Positions 11,818-23,124 of a stretch of 64,000 nucleotides of DNA are shown piece after piece. Source of the stretch: Rana temporaria (Eukaryota > Chordata > Amphibia > Anura > Ranidae); the NCBI RefSeq assembly GCF_905171775.1, contig NC_053492.1, forward strand, positions 295,531,934 to 295,595,933. The letters are read 5' to 3'. The notes beneath the pieces were generated by a model. It was not told where the DNA came from. It made no database searches and saw nothing but the letters and a program-made list of their open reading frames with translations. Each line of letters opens with the position of its first letter. Positions within the stretch are counted from its first letter, which is position 1. The position numbers and the translations under genes are program-made.

Positions 11818-11892
11818 CTTAAATCCAGCTTGTTTCAGAAAGTGCCCAAGCTTACTAGTAACTTCCCGAAATCGATCTTGTTGCCAGTTAAC
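11818..11892 (-). CDS. HBS1L: HBS1L exon, VNWQQ helix
   Basis: This small exon of 75 bases, 25 codons, phase 0 at both ends, encodes VNWQQDRFREVTSKLGHFL and then KQAGFK. It is the helix after G4 in the GTPase domain, and in human HBS1L the same block follows NKMDQ directly. The donor is AAG|GTAGCA and the acceptor a TGTAG. It lies about 320 bases above the 22-bp minisatellite. Confidence 0.93.
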
Positions 11893-12546
11893 CTACAGGT
11901 ATAATAACAAAGCTTGTAACAGAGTGAAACAAAAAGCTTCAGGGACTAGTGAAAGCGTGGTATAACAATGTAAATTCGGTTTACAAAAAAAAAAAAGAGG
12001 AGACGCAAACTATGTACACAAATTACCATAAATGAGCAATGAATTATGACAGATGTGACATAACAAAAAAAAATTCAATTTGACAAATGCCTCTGAAGTA
12101 GTCCACGACTGTAAAGAATAACTTCAGCCAATCTGCTGAAATATATACACATGAGGTGACAAAATATGTGTGATTTAGCCACTCTTGTGATTCACACACA
12201 CCTGCCACTGCCTGTACTTTGTGGCTTCCTGCTTTCTCCCCACAACCAGCAAATAAACTAGATGTATGAAAATCAGCACAGTGGCGAGATCTTCCCTGTG
12301 CTCCCCTATCTGGTAAACCTGAATTGACACTTTTCCCTCCAGCACCAAAAACATTAGGATAACTACTCCTGTATAAACTGCCTTCCACTGACTGATTTAC
12401 AATACAGCCAACATAACACCCTTGGTGAACATAAGTTTCAGTCAGTTATACCAGCAGTATTAAAAATGTAATTTTATTGCTTCTGAAATATGGATCAAGG
12501 TCACCCAAGTCAGAATAAGACTGCAAAAAAAAAAAAAAATGACAAT

Positions 12547-12785
12547 GGGGCAGATCCTCAAAGAAATTACGCGGCGTATCCACAAAACAAGATACGACGG
12601 CATCTGTGTTAAATGAAACACGCCCCCTACCCACCCAATTTGAATTCCGCCGCGAGAGATACAATACGTCGCCGTAACTTACGGCGCAAATTCGTTGAGG
12701 ATTCAAACCAAAGCCAAGTAAGTTACAGCGGCGTAGCGTATCTTACATCTGCGCCGGGCGCAGCGGATGTATGTGGATCTGCCCC
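12547..12785. mobile_element. MITE, GGGGCAGATCC ends, AAT duplication
   Basis: The ends GGGGCAGATCC and GGATCTGCCCC are perfect inverted repeats, each bordered by AAT. The interior has GCGGCGTATC / GATACGACGG motifs, also found in the elements at 14967 and 18240. Non-coding. Confidence 0.65.
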
Positions 12786-13004
12786 AATGTGTTCAGCAGG
12801 TGTCAATCTACAGCCATTTTAACCTCTTAGACTTCTTTCACACTAGTGTCGACGGATCGGGTCCCCCTGTCAGTTTTCCAGGTGAACCCAACCAAAACCT
12901 CCAGTCAACTTTATAGGAGGTGGTGTAAATAGACGTGTCCATTTATACCTACCGACATCCAATCCTGTCTGCTAAAGACAGACAAGTAGAGTTCCCCATC
13001 CGTC

Positions 13005-13260
13005 TAGGCCAGTGGGACTCCAAACTGTGGCCCAGGGCCTGGATGCGTCCCTTGGCTCGTCTTTAACCGCCCCTTGATACAATGACACTATTTCACCCCA
13101 CGTTCACCAACAATGAGGCAAAATTCCTAACACTGACACAAAAACCGTGCCGAATATCAAAGTTGGGGCACCGTTTACTCCCACTGATGTCAGTCAATTT
13201 CTAGTCCGAAGGACAGTAAACTGGCCCTGTGTTTAGAAACTGTGAAGACCCCTGGCCTAG
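13005..13260. mobile_element. hAT-like MITE
   Basis: The left end CTAGGCCAGTGGGACTCCAA and the right end AAGACCCCTGGCCTAG are inverted. The CCAAACTGTGGCCC segment is the usual start of hAT-type non-autonomous elements. A truncated relative lies at 48440-48615 (GTGTCCAAACTGCGACCC). Confidence 0.5.
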
Positions 13261-13878
13261 CAAATCGATTCGAATGGCAGTTGGGTGACAGGTAATCTGC
13301 CCCAATATTTGCATGTATTCTGATGTTTTGAAATAAACAATGCTCCACAGTGTCAACCCCAGTAATGAGATTCTGTACTCACAAAAATGGAAATACTAAA
13401 GCTGGGTACACACTATCAATGCCAGCGGGCTGAACAAAAGAAAACAGTCAGATTCCTGCATCCATACAAGCGATGTGGATGCAAAAATCCCCTGTTGGGA
13501 CATTTTATTCTGACAGTGGGGACTCTGCTGTCAGAATAGACTGATCAGTGCTGAAGTCAATCGTCTGCAAGCTGCTGATTGAACAGTGTTTTCCAGCATC
13601 TAACGGTCGGCTGCTGTTAAACCAGGAGGGCTACGCACACACACAAACTGAAAGTTGCCCTGTTCCCGCTGAACTGGCTAAATTTGAATCTGTGAGTAAC
13701 CAAATTTAAGAATGTTCAAAAAACTTTAGGAAGGATAACCTCCATTTACCGGGCATTAAAACTATGGCTACTGATGCAAACAAGTCATAGCCTAACAGAG
13801 CATAAGGCATATGCACATGGTTTTTCATAGACAGGGAATAATTCAGCAAATGTATTTAAAAAATATAAGACAATGTAC

Positions 13879-14025
13879 CTGATCCATTTTATTGACTGCT
13901 ACTGCAAGCTGAGTTACACCAAGAGAGCGGACCAGCAGTGCATGCTCACGTGTCTGTCCACCAGCTTCGAAGCCTGCTTCAAATTCCCCTCGGCTGGCAT
14001 CTACAACCAAAGTGGCCACATCAGC
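13879..14025 (-). CDS. HBS1L: HBS1L exon, G4 (NKMD)
   Basis: This exon is exactly 147 bases, 49 codons, phase 0 at both ends. It starts ADVATLVVDASRGEFE and ends AVAVNKMDQ, where NKMD is the G4 guanine-specificity motif. The GGQTREH segment typical of EF1A/eRF3/HBS1 proteins is present. The donor is CAG|GTACAT. A 1.99-kb intron follows, containing a short inverted-repeat element at 12547-12785 and a hAT-like element at 13005-13260. Confidence 0.95.
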
Positions 14026-14315
14026 CTAAAAGACAGGAAACCGTCTATACACATTATGGAAAAAAGCAGGTTTATATGTAAAAAATATATATGTCAAGAA
14101 AAAGTGGGAAAATAAGTTATGATGCATGTCTATAATGTTGTTGCTCTCCGCGGAGGGATTTGGTTTTATGACCAATGTTTGCTTGTTTTATACATAAATA
14201 ATTTTCTAATAAAAAAAGATTAAATCATAAAAAAAAAAATAAAAAAAAAAAGTCAACACTTCTAGGTAAATAAATGTAGACTACATATCTGATAATAAAA
14301 AAAGACAGAACTCAC

Positions 14316-14433
14316 TTGAGCAGCCCCTGTAATCATATTTGGGATAAAATCCTTGTGCCCTGGAGCATCCATTAAAGTAATAACTTTGGACTTTGTTTCA
14401 AATTTGGTCATGCCTACATCCATAGTCACTCCT
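14316..14433 (-). CDS. HBS1L: HBS1L exon, G2 and G3 (DAPGH)
   Basis: This 118-base exon encodes RGVTMDVGMTKFETKSKVITLMDAPGHKDFIPNM (shown here only as a run of family blocks: GVTMD is switch I/G2, DAPGH is G3/switch II with its catalytic histidine). It ends after a complete glutamine codon at a GTGAGT donor, phase 0. All residues needed for magnesium and GTP handling in this part are present. The intron on its downstream side is only about 290 bases and is A/T-rich with no element recognised. Confidence 0.95.
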
Positions 14434-14680
14434 CTACAAAAAGGAAATAAAATTGTTGGATTATGTACATCGAACAGCAGAAAAATATATAAAATTCAAA
14501 TGACAATGAATGTTGTTTAAGAGATGCAGTATTTATAATAAGAGAATAGCTTCATACCCCAATAAACAAAACCAGAAACATGCAAATGTCTTCCCTCAAA
14601 CTGATGAGTGACCTATGGATTCTAGAAGTTTTTACATACCCAGCTATTTAAGACAAGCCACGAATCTCAGAAAAAAATAC

Positions 14681-14846
14681 CTTTGCCTCTCTTCGCCTGT
14701 CTCATCAAGCACCCAAGCATATGCAAAAGACGCTTTTCCTGCTTTCTTGGACTCTTGCTCATATTTGTGCATGGTTCGTTTGTTCACATGTCCCAAGAGA
14801 TATAATAGATGACCCATAAGTGTGCTTTTCCCAGCATCAACATGGC
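14681..14846 (-). CDS. HBS1L: HBS1L exon, G1/P-loop
   Basis: This 166-base exon carries the G1 motif GHVDAGKST that binds the nucleotide phosphates, then the helix TMHKYEQESKKAGKASF and AYAWVLDETGEERQR, which runs into switch I. The motif lysine and serine/threonine are intact. The border reads AG|GTATTT on the donor side, and the split arginine codon (AG plus A) is completed by the next exon. The protein is closely conserved with human HBS1L here, so the gene is very probably functional. The acceptor end lies just below the palindromic element, 120 bases from its edge. Confidence 0.95.
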
Positions 14847-14966
14847 CTGATTACAAAAGGCAAAAAGATTAAAAATATATATTTTCTCTTGTGCAGTAGA
14901 AGCTAAAATTCACACACCAATGAATGTTTATTCTCAAGTCCTGTTCATTTCCCCATTAGGAATATT

Positions 14967-17716
14967 GGGCCAAATCCTCAGCCAGGCGGCGTAACTTAAC
15001 TTTCAGCAGTTAAGTTACACTGACTTAAAGTTTTTACCTAAGTGCCTGATCCACAAAGCACTTACGTAAAAATTTCAAGCCGTGTAAGTTAAGTGCCGCC
15101 GTTGTAAGGCGTTCCTCCTCTCCGGGGGGCGTTTACAATTTAAATGAGGCGCGCTCCCGCGCCGGCCGTACTGCGCATGCGTGTGACGTCATTTTCCCCA
15201 CGTGCATCGCGCGAACGTAATTGACGCCGGGCGGCTTTGTGGATTGCGACGGGACACTAAAGTTGCGACGGGTGAAAAAAAAACGCGCCGGGAAAACAAA
15301 TAATTAAAACAAAAAATGACAGCGTCGCTCAGCATGCATTCCTGAGAGGGAGAACTCCATGCCAATTTTCAACGAAAAAAACGGCATGGGTTCCCCCCCC
15401 CAGGAGCATACCAGGCCCTTAGGTCTGTTATGGGTTGTAAGGAGACCCCCCTCCGCCGAAAAATATACGTAGGGGGTCCCCCTACAATCCATACCAGACC
15501 CGTATCCAAAGCACGCTACCCGGCCGGCCAGGAAAGGAGTGGGGACGAGCGAGCGCCCCCCCCCCCCTCCTGAGCCGTGCCAGGCCGCATGCCCTCAACA
15601 TGGGGGGGTTGGGTGCTCTGGGGCAGGGGGGCGCACTACGGGCCCCCCCACCCCAGAGCACCCTGTCCCCATGTTGATGAGGACAGGACCTCTTCCCGAC
15701 AACCCTTGCCATTGGTTGTCGGGGTCTGCGGGCGGAGGCTTATCGGAATCTGGGAGTCCCCTTTAATAAGGGGGCCCCCAGATACCGGCCCCCCACCCTA
15801 AGTGAATGGATATGGGGTACATCGTACCCCTATCCATTCACCTGTAGGCAAAAAGTAAAATGTAGTAAACACACAACACAAGGCTTTTTAAAATAATTTA
15901 TTATTCTGCTCCGGATGCCCCCCCTGTCTTCGTTATTAGCTCAATTACCAGGGGGGGCTTCTTCTTCCACTCTCCGGGGGTCTTCTCCGCTCTCCGGGGG
16001 GGCTTCTCCGGACTCCGGGGGGGCTTCTCCGGACTCCGGGGGGGCTTCTCCGGACTCCGAGGGGCTTCTTCCATCTTCTCCCCTCTTCCGCTCTTGACTC
16101 GGCGAACCCCGGTTCTTCTGCAGCTCTCCGGTGCCTTCTTCTTCAGCGCTGGCTGCCTGCTATGTTTGTGTGTTAGCTCGATTTCAAACAGGCAGCTGGC
16201 GCGGTCTTCTGTGGCGTCAGGGTCTTCTGGTCTTCTCCCCTCTTCCGATGTTGCCTCGTCGCCTGTTGTCGCTGTAATGATGGAAGCGCGCCTTGCATCC
16301 CATTTATATAGGCATCACCGTCCCATCATGCTCCGGTAGGTACCCACGTGGTGGGTGCCTACCCACGTGCACCCACCACGTGGGTACCTACCGGAGCATG
16401 ATGGGACGGTGATGCCTATATAAATGGGATGCAAGGCGCGCTTCCATCATTACAGCGACAACAGGCGACGAGGCAACATCGGAAGAGGGGAGAAGACCAG
16501 AAGACCCTGACGCCACAGAAGACCGCGCCGGCTGCCTGTTTGAAATCGAGCTAACACACAAACATAGCAGGCAGCCAGCGCTGAAGAAGAAGGCACCGGA
16601 GAGCTGCAGAAGAACCGGGGTTCGCCGAGTCAAGAGCGGAAGAGGGGAGAAGATGGAAGAACCCCCCCGGAGTCCGGAGAAGCCCCCCCGGAGAGCGGAG
16701 AAGACCCCCGGAGAGCGGAGAAGACCCCCGGAGAGTGGAAGAAGAAGCCCCCCCTGGTAATTGAGCTAATAACGAAGACAGGGGGGGCATCCGGAGCAGA
16801 ATAATAAATTATTTTAAAAAGCCTTGTGTTGTGTGTTTACTACATTTTACTTTTTGCCTACAGGTGAATGGATAGGGGTACGATGTACCCCATATCCATT
16901 CACTTAGGGTGGGGGGCTGGTATCTGGGGGCCCCCTTATTAAAGGGGACTCCCAGATTCCGATAAGCCTCCGCCCGCAGACCCCGACAACCAATGGCAAG
17001 GGTTGTCGGGAAGAGGTCCTGTCCTCATCAACATGGGGACAGGGTGCTCTGGGGTGGGGGGGCCCGTAGTGCGCCCCCCTGCCCCAGAGCACCCAACCCC
17101 CCCATGTTGAGGGCATGCGGCCTGGCACGGCTCAGGAGGGGGGGGGGCGCTCGCTCGTCCCCACTCCTTTCCTGGCCGGCCGGGTAGCGTGCTTTGGATA
17201 CGGGTCTGGTATGGATTGTAGGGGGACCCCCTACGTCTATTTTTCGGCGGAGGGGGGGTCTCCTTACAACCCATAACAGACCTACGGGCCTGGTATGCTC
17301 CTGGGGGGGAACCCATGCCGGTTTGGAATTTACAAATTGCCGTGGAGTTCTCCCTCGGGAATGCATACCAAATGCCGTCGCTTGAATGGGCCTTTACAAG
17401 GTGTGACTAACTTTACACCTTGTAAAAGCAGCCCTAGTTTTACACCAGGCAAACTAACACTTACGGCGAAAAAACTAGGCACAAAAGCTTTGAGGATCGC
17501 CCTAAGTGCTAATTTGCATACTAACAGAGGCATTTCGACTCGAAATGCCCCCAGTGGCGGATGCGGTACTGCATCCTAAGATCCGGCAGTGTAAGTCCCT
17601 TACAGATGTCGGATCTTCTGCCTAACTTAGGAAAACTGCTTCTGAGGATCAGTTCCAAAGTTAGAACCAGAGATACGACGGCTTACGCCGGAGTATCTCT
17701 TTTGTGGATTTGGCCC
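14967..17716. mobile_element. 2.75-kb non-autonomous element built around a giant palindrome
   Basis: The ends GGGCCAAATCC and GGATTTGGCCC are inverted repeats flanked by ATT on both sides, so the whole 2750 bases moved as a unit. The outer parts (14967-15324 and 17373-17716) are unique and carry GATACGACGG/TTACGCC motifs of the 12547 and 18240 families. The middle is a palindrome of about 2 kb. No transposase or conserved protein is encoded: the paired open frames on the two strands are mirror images of one sequence. It fills most of an HBS1L intron and ends 120 bases from the P-loop exon. Confidence 0.75.
15325..17372. repeat. near-perfect palindrome, ~1.0-kb arms
   Basis: The arms meet near 16350 at a self-complementary core rich in CCCACGTG and CACGTGGG. 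They differ by few substitutions, and by the number of GCTTCTCCGGACTCCGGGG units: about three extra copies at 15990-16060 in the left arm, fewer in the right. The high match indicates either recent formation or gene conversion between arms. Confidence 0.9.
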
Positions 17717-17719
17717 ATT

Positions 17720-18239
17720 TTTTTTATGTTTCCCATTTGGATGGGTTTTTTCAATAAAGTTTTTAAGCATATGTAAAATGCGCCTCATGTCTGAAACCGG
17801 CTAAAGGAAGCCAGTCATAATAAAAACATTGAAGCCACCACTGATAACCTCTTCTCTTTAAAGTGCTAGTTGCCTAGTTTTCCCATTGAGCTGCTTGCAT
17901 CCAATACGAATAATATTTATGGATCTGGAACCAAGAAAGAAAATATTCGAGTTCGGACTGTAGTTGAAATCCTCTTCCTCCGATGTCCACCCCCTGCCCC
18001 TTCCACTTTCAGTGCAGTGAAGATTATTTGAACCAAGGCCCCTTTTGTCACACAGGGAGGACTCTGGCATCAATCCGATTGCTCAGCAGGTGATCTGTCT
18101 GCTGATCCATGCTGAGCAGGTGGATAACAGGTCTGTGCCTGCTCCGCTTATATAAACGTTCACACCCGCCGCTCCATAGAGGAGAATGGAGGCTCCAATC
18201 GGGTCCACCTGAAACTTAAATCGGCCAATCCGATCGGGA
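17720..18239. other. intron with a fragment of a dispersed repeat
   Basis: 18080-18239 contains GAGCAGGTG / CACCTGCT-type repeat sequence and GATCGG/CCGATC blocks. No gene seen. Confidence 0.3.
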
Positions 18240-18925
18240 CATTTGATACGCCGCGTAACTTCTAGGATGCGCCGGCGTATCTTTTTTCTGTATTCAGAAA
18301 ACAAGATACGCCAGAATCTTGCCAAGATCTGACTGGCGTAAGCCTCTTACGCCGTTGTATCTTAGTTGCATATTTACGCTGGCCGCTAGGTGGCGCTTCC
18401 GTAGATTTACGCAAGGAATATGCAAATTAGGTAGATACGCCAATTCATAAACCTACGTACGCCCGGCGCATTTATTTACGTTGTTTACGTAAGGTTTTTT
18501 CCGGCGTAAAGTTACCCCTCATAAAGCAGGGGTAAGTCATGTTGGGTATGGACAGCGTCGTATTTTACGTCGTTTGCGCAAGTCGTTCGCGAATAGGGCT
18601 GTACGTAAGTTACGTTCACGTCGAAAGCATTGACAGTTTGCGGCGTAATTTGGAGCATGCGCACTTGGAAACGTTCACAGAGGGCGCATGCGCTGTTTGT
18701 AAGAAACGTCAATTCCGTGGGGTCACAAGTAATTTAAATAAAACACGCCCACATCATCCACATTTGAATTAGGCAGGCTTACGCCCGCCCATATACGCTA
18801 CGCCGCCATAACTTCGGGCGTAAGATCTTTCAGAATACACTATTAGCCTGACTGAGTTACGGCGGCGTAGCGCATTTGAGATGCGCTACGCCCGCAGAAA
18901 GATACGCTAATCTTTCTGAATCAAC
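18240..18925. mobile_element. GATACGCC/TTACGCC-rich element
   Basis: Dense inverted blocks (GCGCCGGCGTATCTTTTTTC, AACAAGATACGCC, TTACGGCGGCGTAGCGCA, GATACGCTAATCTTTCTGAA) resemble the 12547 and 14967 elements. Clear terminal repeats were not found, so the borders are approximate. CpG content is much higher than in the flanking intron. Confidence 0.5.
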
Positions 18926-19659
18926 CTATAATTTTTAAATTGCATATATTGTAAAATCATTATATATTATCTTCAGACCTAATCATCATTATGACACTTA
19001 GAGCGTAAGTAAACCTATCCCATAAACAGTTTCATTTCCGGAAATGTAACACTACCACTGGTTGTGCTCTTAACCACACTGTCAAGCCATCCAATGGCTG
19101 GTGTCTAAACTGATCATGGCAGTTATAGATTAAACAGAGGCAAAGAAGGCAGCTTCCTTGGCTGAAAACAATAGGGAGGTTTACTTACACTTTAAGGTTT
19201 CACTAAAGATAACCTTTGATTATGCATTTTATCACCATATGTCTAGGTTTGTGACAGGTTTATATTTAAAAAAAAAAATGTTTTAAACCAGCCATTCTCA
19301 TGCAGAGTTGTATCGAACCCTAGGGTTGATAGTGCCTGTCTAGTTCCAGAGCCAATTGTAGGATACCAATGAGTTTTTTGGTTGCAAAAGTTGCATTCTG
19401 ACCATCACTTTAAGGGCATTCTTCCTACTGGCCACCAATTTAGGAGGCACTTGTCCCACTGACCTTAATTGGTTTTAGCAGGGGTTCCCTGAGACCTGAA
19501 GATTATTTCAAGGGTTCCTTTGGGGAAAGGCTGATTTAAACACGTTTTAACAATGTAGCAATAAATATCAGCTTTTGCAAGAAAACAAAACAATGTCTTA
19601 TGAATAACACTAAACCAGAACAGCAAGGCGTAGAAGAAAGAAAAATGCTTACACATTAC
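18926..19659. other. intron with a degenerate dispersed repeat
   Basis: 19300-19535 contains GGGTTCCCTGAGACCTGAAG and TTCAAGGGTTCCTTTGGGG, which read as an old dispersed repeat. Nothing else is supported. Confidence 0.3.
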
Positions 19660-19907
19660 CTATTACAACAAGGTTTAGCAGCTGTTTTCCTCCTTGTCTC
19701 TTTTCTAGCTCTTCTTTAACATTAATTTTCTGCTTGGATTTTCCCGAACTTTTTACTTGAGATATGGCATTAAGTTCATCAGAGCCCTGTGATGTGTTTA
19801 TTTGTGTGGGTAATGGAACGGTGCTCTCAGATTCCTCCACAATGTCATCCATATGCTGGCTTTTTGCAGACAAAGGAACAGCCTGTCCATTTACCTCAGA
19901 TGCTGTG
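19660..19907 (-). CDS. HBS1L: HBS1L exon, end of linker and start of GTPase domain
   Basis: This 248-base exon has an acceptor at the TATAG before position 19907 and a GTAATG donor below 19660. It codes for a serine- and acid-rich variable linker followed by the conserved ELEKRQGGKQLLNLVVIG, which leads into the P-loop. The glycine codon is split, one base here and two in the exon at 14681-14846, which gives an uninterrupted VVIGHVDAGKST. The variable front half and the strongly conserved back half are what is expected at this place in the family. A roughly 4.8-kb intron follows, most of it taken up by the palindromic element at 14967-17716. Confidence 0.93.
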
Positions 19908-19956
19908 CTATAATATGAAGAAAGAACAAATCTGATCATAAAATCAGTTGGCTTTT

Positions 19957-20258
19957 AGGCCTCATTCTAACAAAAACTGTCAAACCTGTGTTTATATGTG
20001 GTTAGAGGACTTTTCCAAATGCATTTAATGTATGTAATGACTTTTCAATGGGGCCATTCACACTCCGTTTAACTGTTATAGTGTTTAGACACTATAAATA
20101 TGTCTAAACACAACAAAACCTGCTTTAACACAGGAACATCTAAAAACAGGAAAAAGTGATCTGGGAGGCAAAAAAAAAAAAACTGTTCATATTTCTCAGA
20201 TAACTTCTCCGACAGTTAGAAAAGCTAAACGCAGAGTGTCCGTGTGAATGAAGCCTTA
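19957..20258. mobile_element. probable MITE with AGGCCTCATTC ends
   Basis: AGGCCTCATTC at the left and GAATGAAGCCTT at the right are imperfect inverted ends around 300 non-coding bases with an A-run at 20171-20182. Confidence 0.4.
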
Positions 20259-20710
20259 CAGTAAAATCGTGTTTATTGCAAAGAAATGTCCAATGATCAA
20301 AACTCATGTTAGTTGAAAAATGCTGAATAAGACCTTTTGCAAACTGGGCATTAAGGCATGAGACTCTGGCATTTAGGTTCAAGTGGAAGGCACAGGTGCA
20401 CTGGCCAGCCTGTAAAACTAGGAAAGTTTGACAGCTGATGGGACTGAACGGTGTTACCAACTTTGTGTCTGGAAAGTTTGTTCAAGTCCTTAGCTGCCAT
20501 CCTTATCTAACACTATAGCAGCACATGCAACTCACTACTTTACCCTGATAACTCAATTTGACCCAAAGGTGAAGACGGACGTGGGTAATAAACACGCTCG
20601 CTTTGTTTTGTTTTTTAAGACTGTAGGAAAATTGTTAGGTGAAGTGTTAAGTAATTGAACAATCACTAGAAATGGACAACAGTTTAGGAACAGAGCAGCA
20701 CGTCCCAATT

Positions 20711-20832
20711 TTAAAGAATACGTTCACCTTTAGTAACATTCTACACCCATATTTAGGTTGCATCATGGAGCCTGTCCACATTTTAAAGAATAAGTTCACC
20801 TTTAGTAACATTCTACACCCATATTTAGGTTG
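20711..20832. repeat. 72-bp tandem duplication
   Basis: A 50-base segment beginning TTAAAGAATA and ending ATTTAGGTTG occurs at 20711-20760 and, with one change in it, at 20783-20832. The period is 72 bases and the spacer includes CATGGAGCC. Confidence 0.85.
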
Positions 20833-21774
20833 TAACATGGTACTGTGCACCTTTCCCTGCACTGAGCGGTTTACTTTGGAAGGGAATTTTCCCTTAGCTT
20901 AGTAAAGGTGATAATAATTCCTATCGCACAGAATATCTAATCACATGCAAGAAAGAAAAAAGGATTTTTGCTTGCAAATGGTTGGCTGGTGAAAGGCAGC
21001 AGAACCTCACCTCTTTCACTAAGCTAAGGGAAAATCCCCTGCAAAATGAACAGCTTACTTGCCTTTAGTAAAGCAGCCCCAATGAGTCAGGCTAAATACT
21101 TTACCTGAAGACTAGTACATAGAGCGGCAGATGAAATGTACAGAAATATTTAAAAAGATTTCACTCAACTAAAGATGCTTGAAATAAAGTTCTGATAATG
21201 TGAAAGATTTTAGAAAACATAAAAAGGAGATAAAAAAAAAAAAAGATCTGTGAATTAACAAGAAAATTGAAGTCTACACAAAGCTACAGAATTCAACAAA
21301 AAAGTTTCACACACCCATTAAAACTGGGCTTTACCAAAGTAAAAGACAAGGGAAACATTTATGAAAAGTCTGCAAACAGCTCTGAGAAATTGCTGAGGCT
21401 TTAACGGCCACTCAACCTTACGTAAAGAAGCAAAACCCCAAATGTTTGAAGAAAGGGACACGGATATTAGTCATCTTTGCACTTGCTACCTACAGTGTCG
21501 ATCTGAAGGCTCATTCTCTATAGCTGTATTTAAAACACATTTGACTCAATTCTCTCCACCTGTTCAAATATGGTACATAAGTCTATCATTCATCAGCAGT
21601 TATTCTCATATCCTGTTCCCGATGATAAACATATGATGCTGTTTAAATAAAAATAAATGGAGGGAAAGAGAAATCTATGACAAATGACTAATCAATACAA
21701 TTTAGTAAACAGTTTCACGGTCATTAGTTTACCACAAATTGTGTTTAAAGGACTTTCACAGTTCTCTTTAAATT

Positions 21775-22185
21775 AAAGCGGAGCTTCACCCTAAAGTGGA
21801 ACTTCCGCTCATCGGATCCCTCCCCCCCTCTGGTGCCATAATTGGCACCTTTCGGGAAGGGGGGGGGAAGGATACCTATCTTTGACAGGTATCCTTTCCC
21901 ACTTCTGGGAGTCCGGCCGCGGCCATGACGTCAACGCGGGGCTCCCTCCTCTCCTGGCTGCCAGGCTAAAAGGAGAGAGGAGCGGGGCCTGGAGCATGCA
22001 CAGTAGGGTTTCACGGCGAGAAGCCAAAAGGCTACCTTGCCTGCAATGGTGGCGGCAGCGTAGCCTTCCGGCTCCACAATGGGAACCCTACTGCCGACAT
22101 CGAGGGACATCAGGACAGGTAAGTGTCCATTTATTAAAAGCCAGCAGCTGCAGTATATGTAGCTGCTGGCTTTTAGCGTGATTTA
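21775..22185. mobile_element. dispersed element, AAAGCGGAGCTTCACCC end
   Basis: The left end matches the family at 2112. The right part carries the hairpin AAAAGCCAGCAGCTGCAG / AGCTGCTGGCTTTT at 22136-22175. It abuts the decayed Tc1-like copy. Confidence 0.5.
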
Positions 22186-23044
22186 GAGTGATCAGGGGAG
22201 AAGAGCCTTAGTCAGTGAGGTGGGCAAGAACCAGATAGTCACTCAGAGACAGAGTGACCGGTGTTTCTCAATGGAAAGAGGAGGACCTTCCGAAAGAACA
22301 ACCATCTCTTCAGCACTCCATCAATCAGGCGGCAAGTGTCACGTCTGGAGGAAACCAAGCACAGCTCATCACCTGGTCAATACCATCCCTACAGTGAAGC
22401 ATGGTGGTGGCAGCATCATTCTGTGGGGATGTTTTTCAATGACAGGAACTGGGAGACTAGTCGGGTTGAGGGAAAGATGAATGCAGCAATGTACAGACAC
22501 ATCCTTGATAAAAACCTGCTCCAAAGCACTCTGAACCTCAGACTAGGGCAAAGGTTCATCTTTAAACAGGACAACGACTCTAAACACACAGCCAAGATAA
22601 CAAAGAAGTGGCTACAGGACAACTCTATAAATGTTCTTGAGTGGCCCAGCCATCTCTGGAGAGATCTTAAACGGGCTGTGCACCGACGCTCGCCATCCAC
22701 CCTGATGGTGCTTGAGAGGTCCTGCAAAGAAGAATGGGAGAAACTGCACAAAAATAGGTGTGCCAAAATTGTAGCATCATACGCAAAAAGACTTGAGGCT
22801 GTAATTGATGCCAAAGGTCCTTCAACAAAGCAAAGGCTGTGAATACTTATGTACATGTACATTTTTTCAATTTTTTTTATCTTTAATAAATTTGCAAAGA
22901 TTTCAAACCAAATTTTTTCACATTGTCATGGGGAACGGTTTTGTAGAATTTTGAGGAAAATAATAAAATATAAAATCAATTTTGGTGGCTGTAGCATAAA
23001 ATGTGGAAAAAGTTAAGCACTGTGAATACTTTCCGGATGCACTG
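22186..23044 (+). mobile_element. 5'-truncated Tc1-like element
   Basis: It extends from inside the transposase gene to a right terminal repeat that reads GTGAATACTTTCCGGATGCA and ends CTG at a TA. The left terminal repeat is missing, cut at the border with the 21775 element. Confidence 0.7.
22241..22842 (+). pseudogene. Tc1-like transposase remnant, catalytic Glu deleted
   Basis: The C-terminal two-thirds of a Tc1/mariner transposase is readable in shifting frames: HGGGSIILWGCFS, then DNDSKHTA with the second catalytic Asp, then VLEWPS joined straight to HLWRDLKRAVHRR. The family motif SPDLNPIE between these blocks, which holds the third catalytic residue, is absent, a deletion of about 27 bases. 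The end of the reading frame is normal (GPSTKQRL stop). It cannot catalyse transposition. The N-terminal helix-turn-helix region is missing. Confidence 0.8.
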
Positions 23045-23124
23045 TATATCCCATACGGAAAATACGTTTTTATAAATACATTTTTGAAGGAAAAATGTTT
23101 AGTTTCAAAATCAGTACTGTCTGT

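Noticed and set aside
16094..16633. Paired 81-codon frames on both strands
   Set aside because: Again mirror images of the palindrome arms in the 14967-17716 element, not genes.
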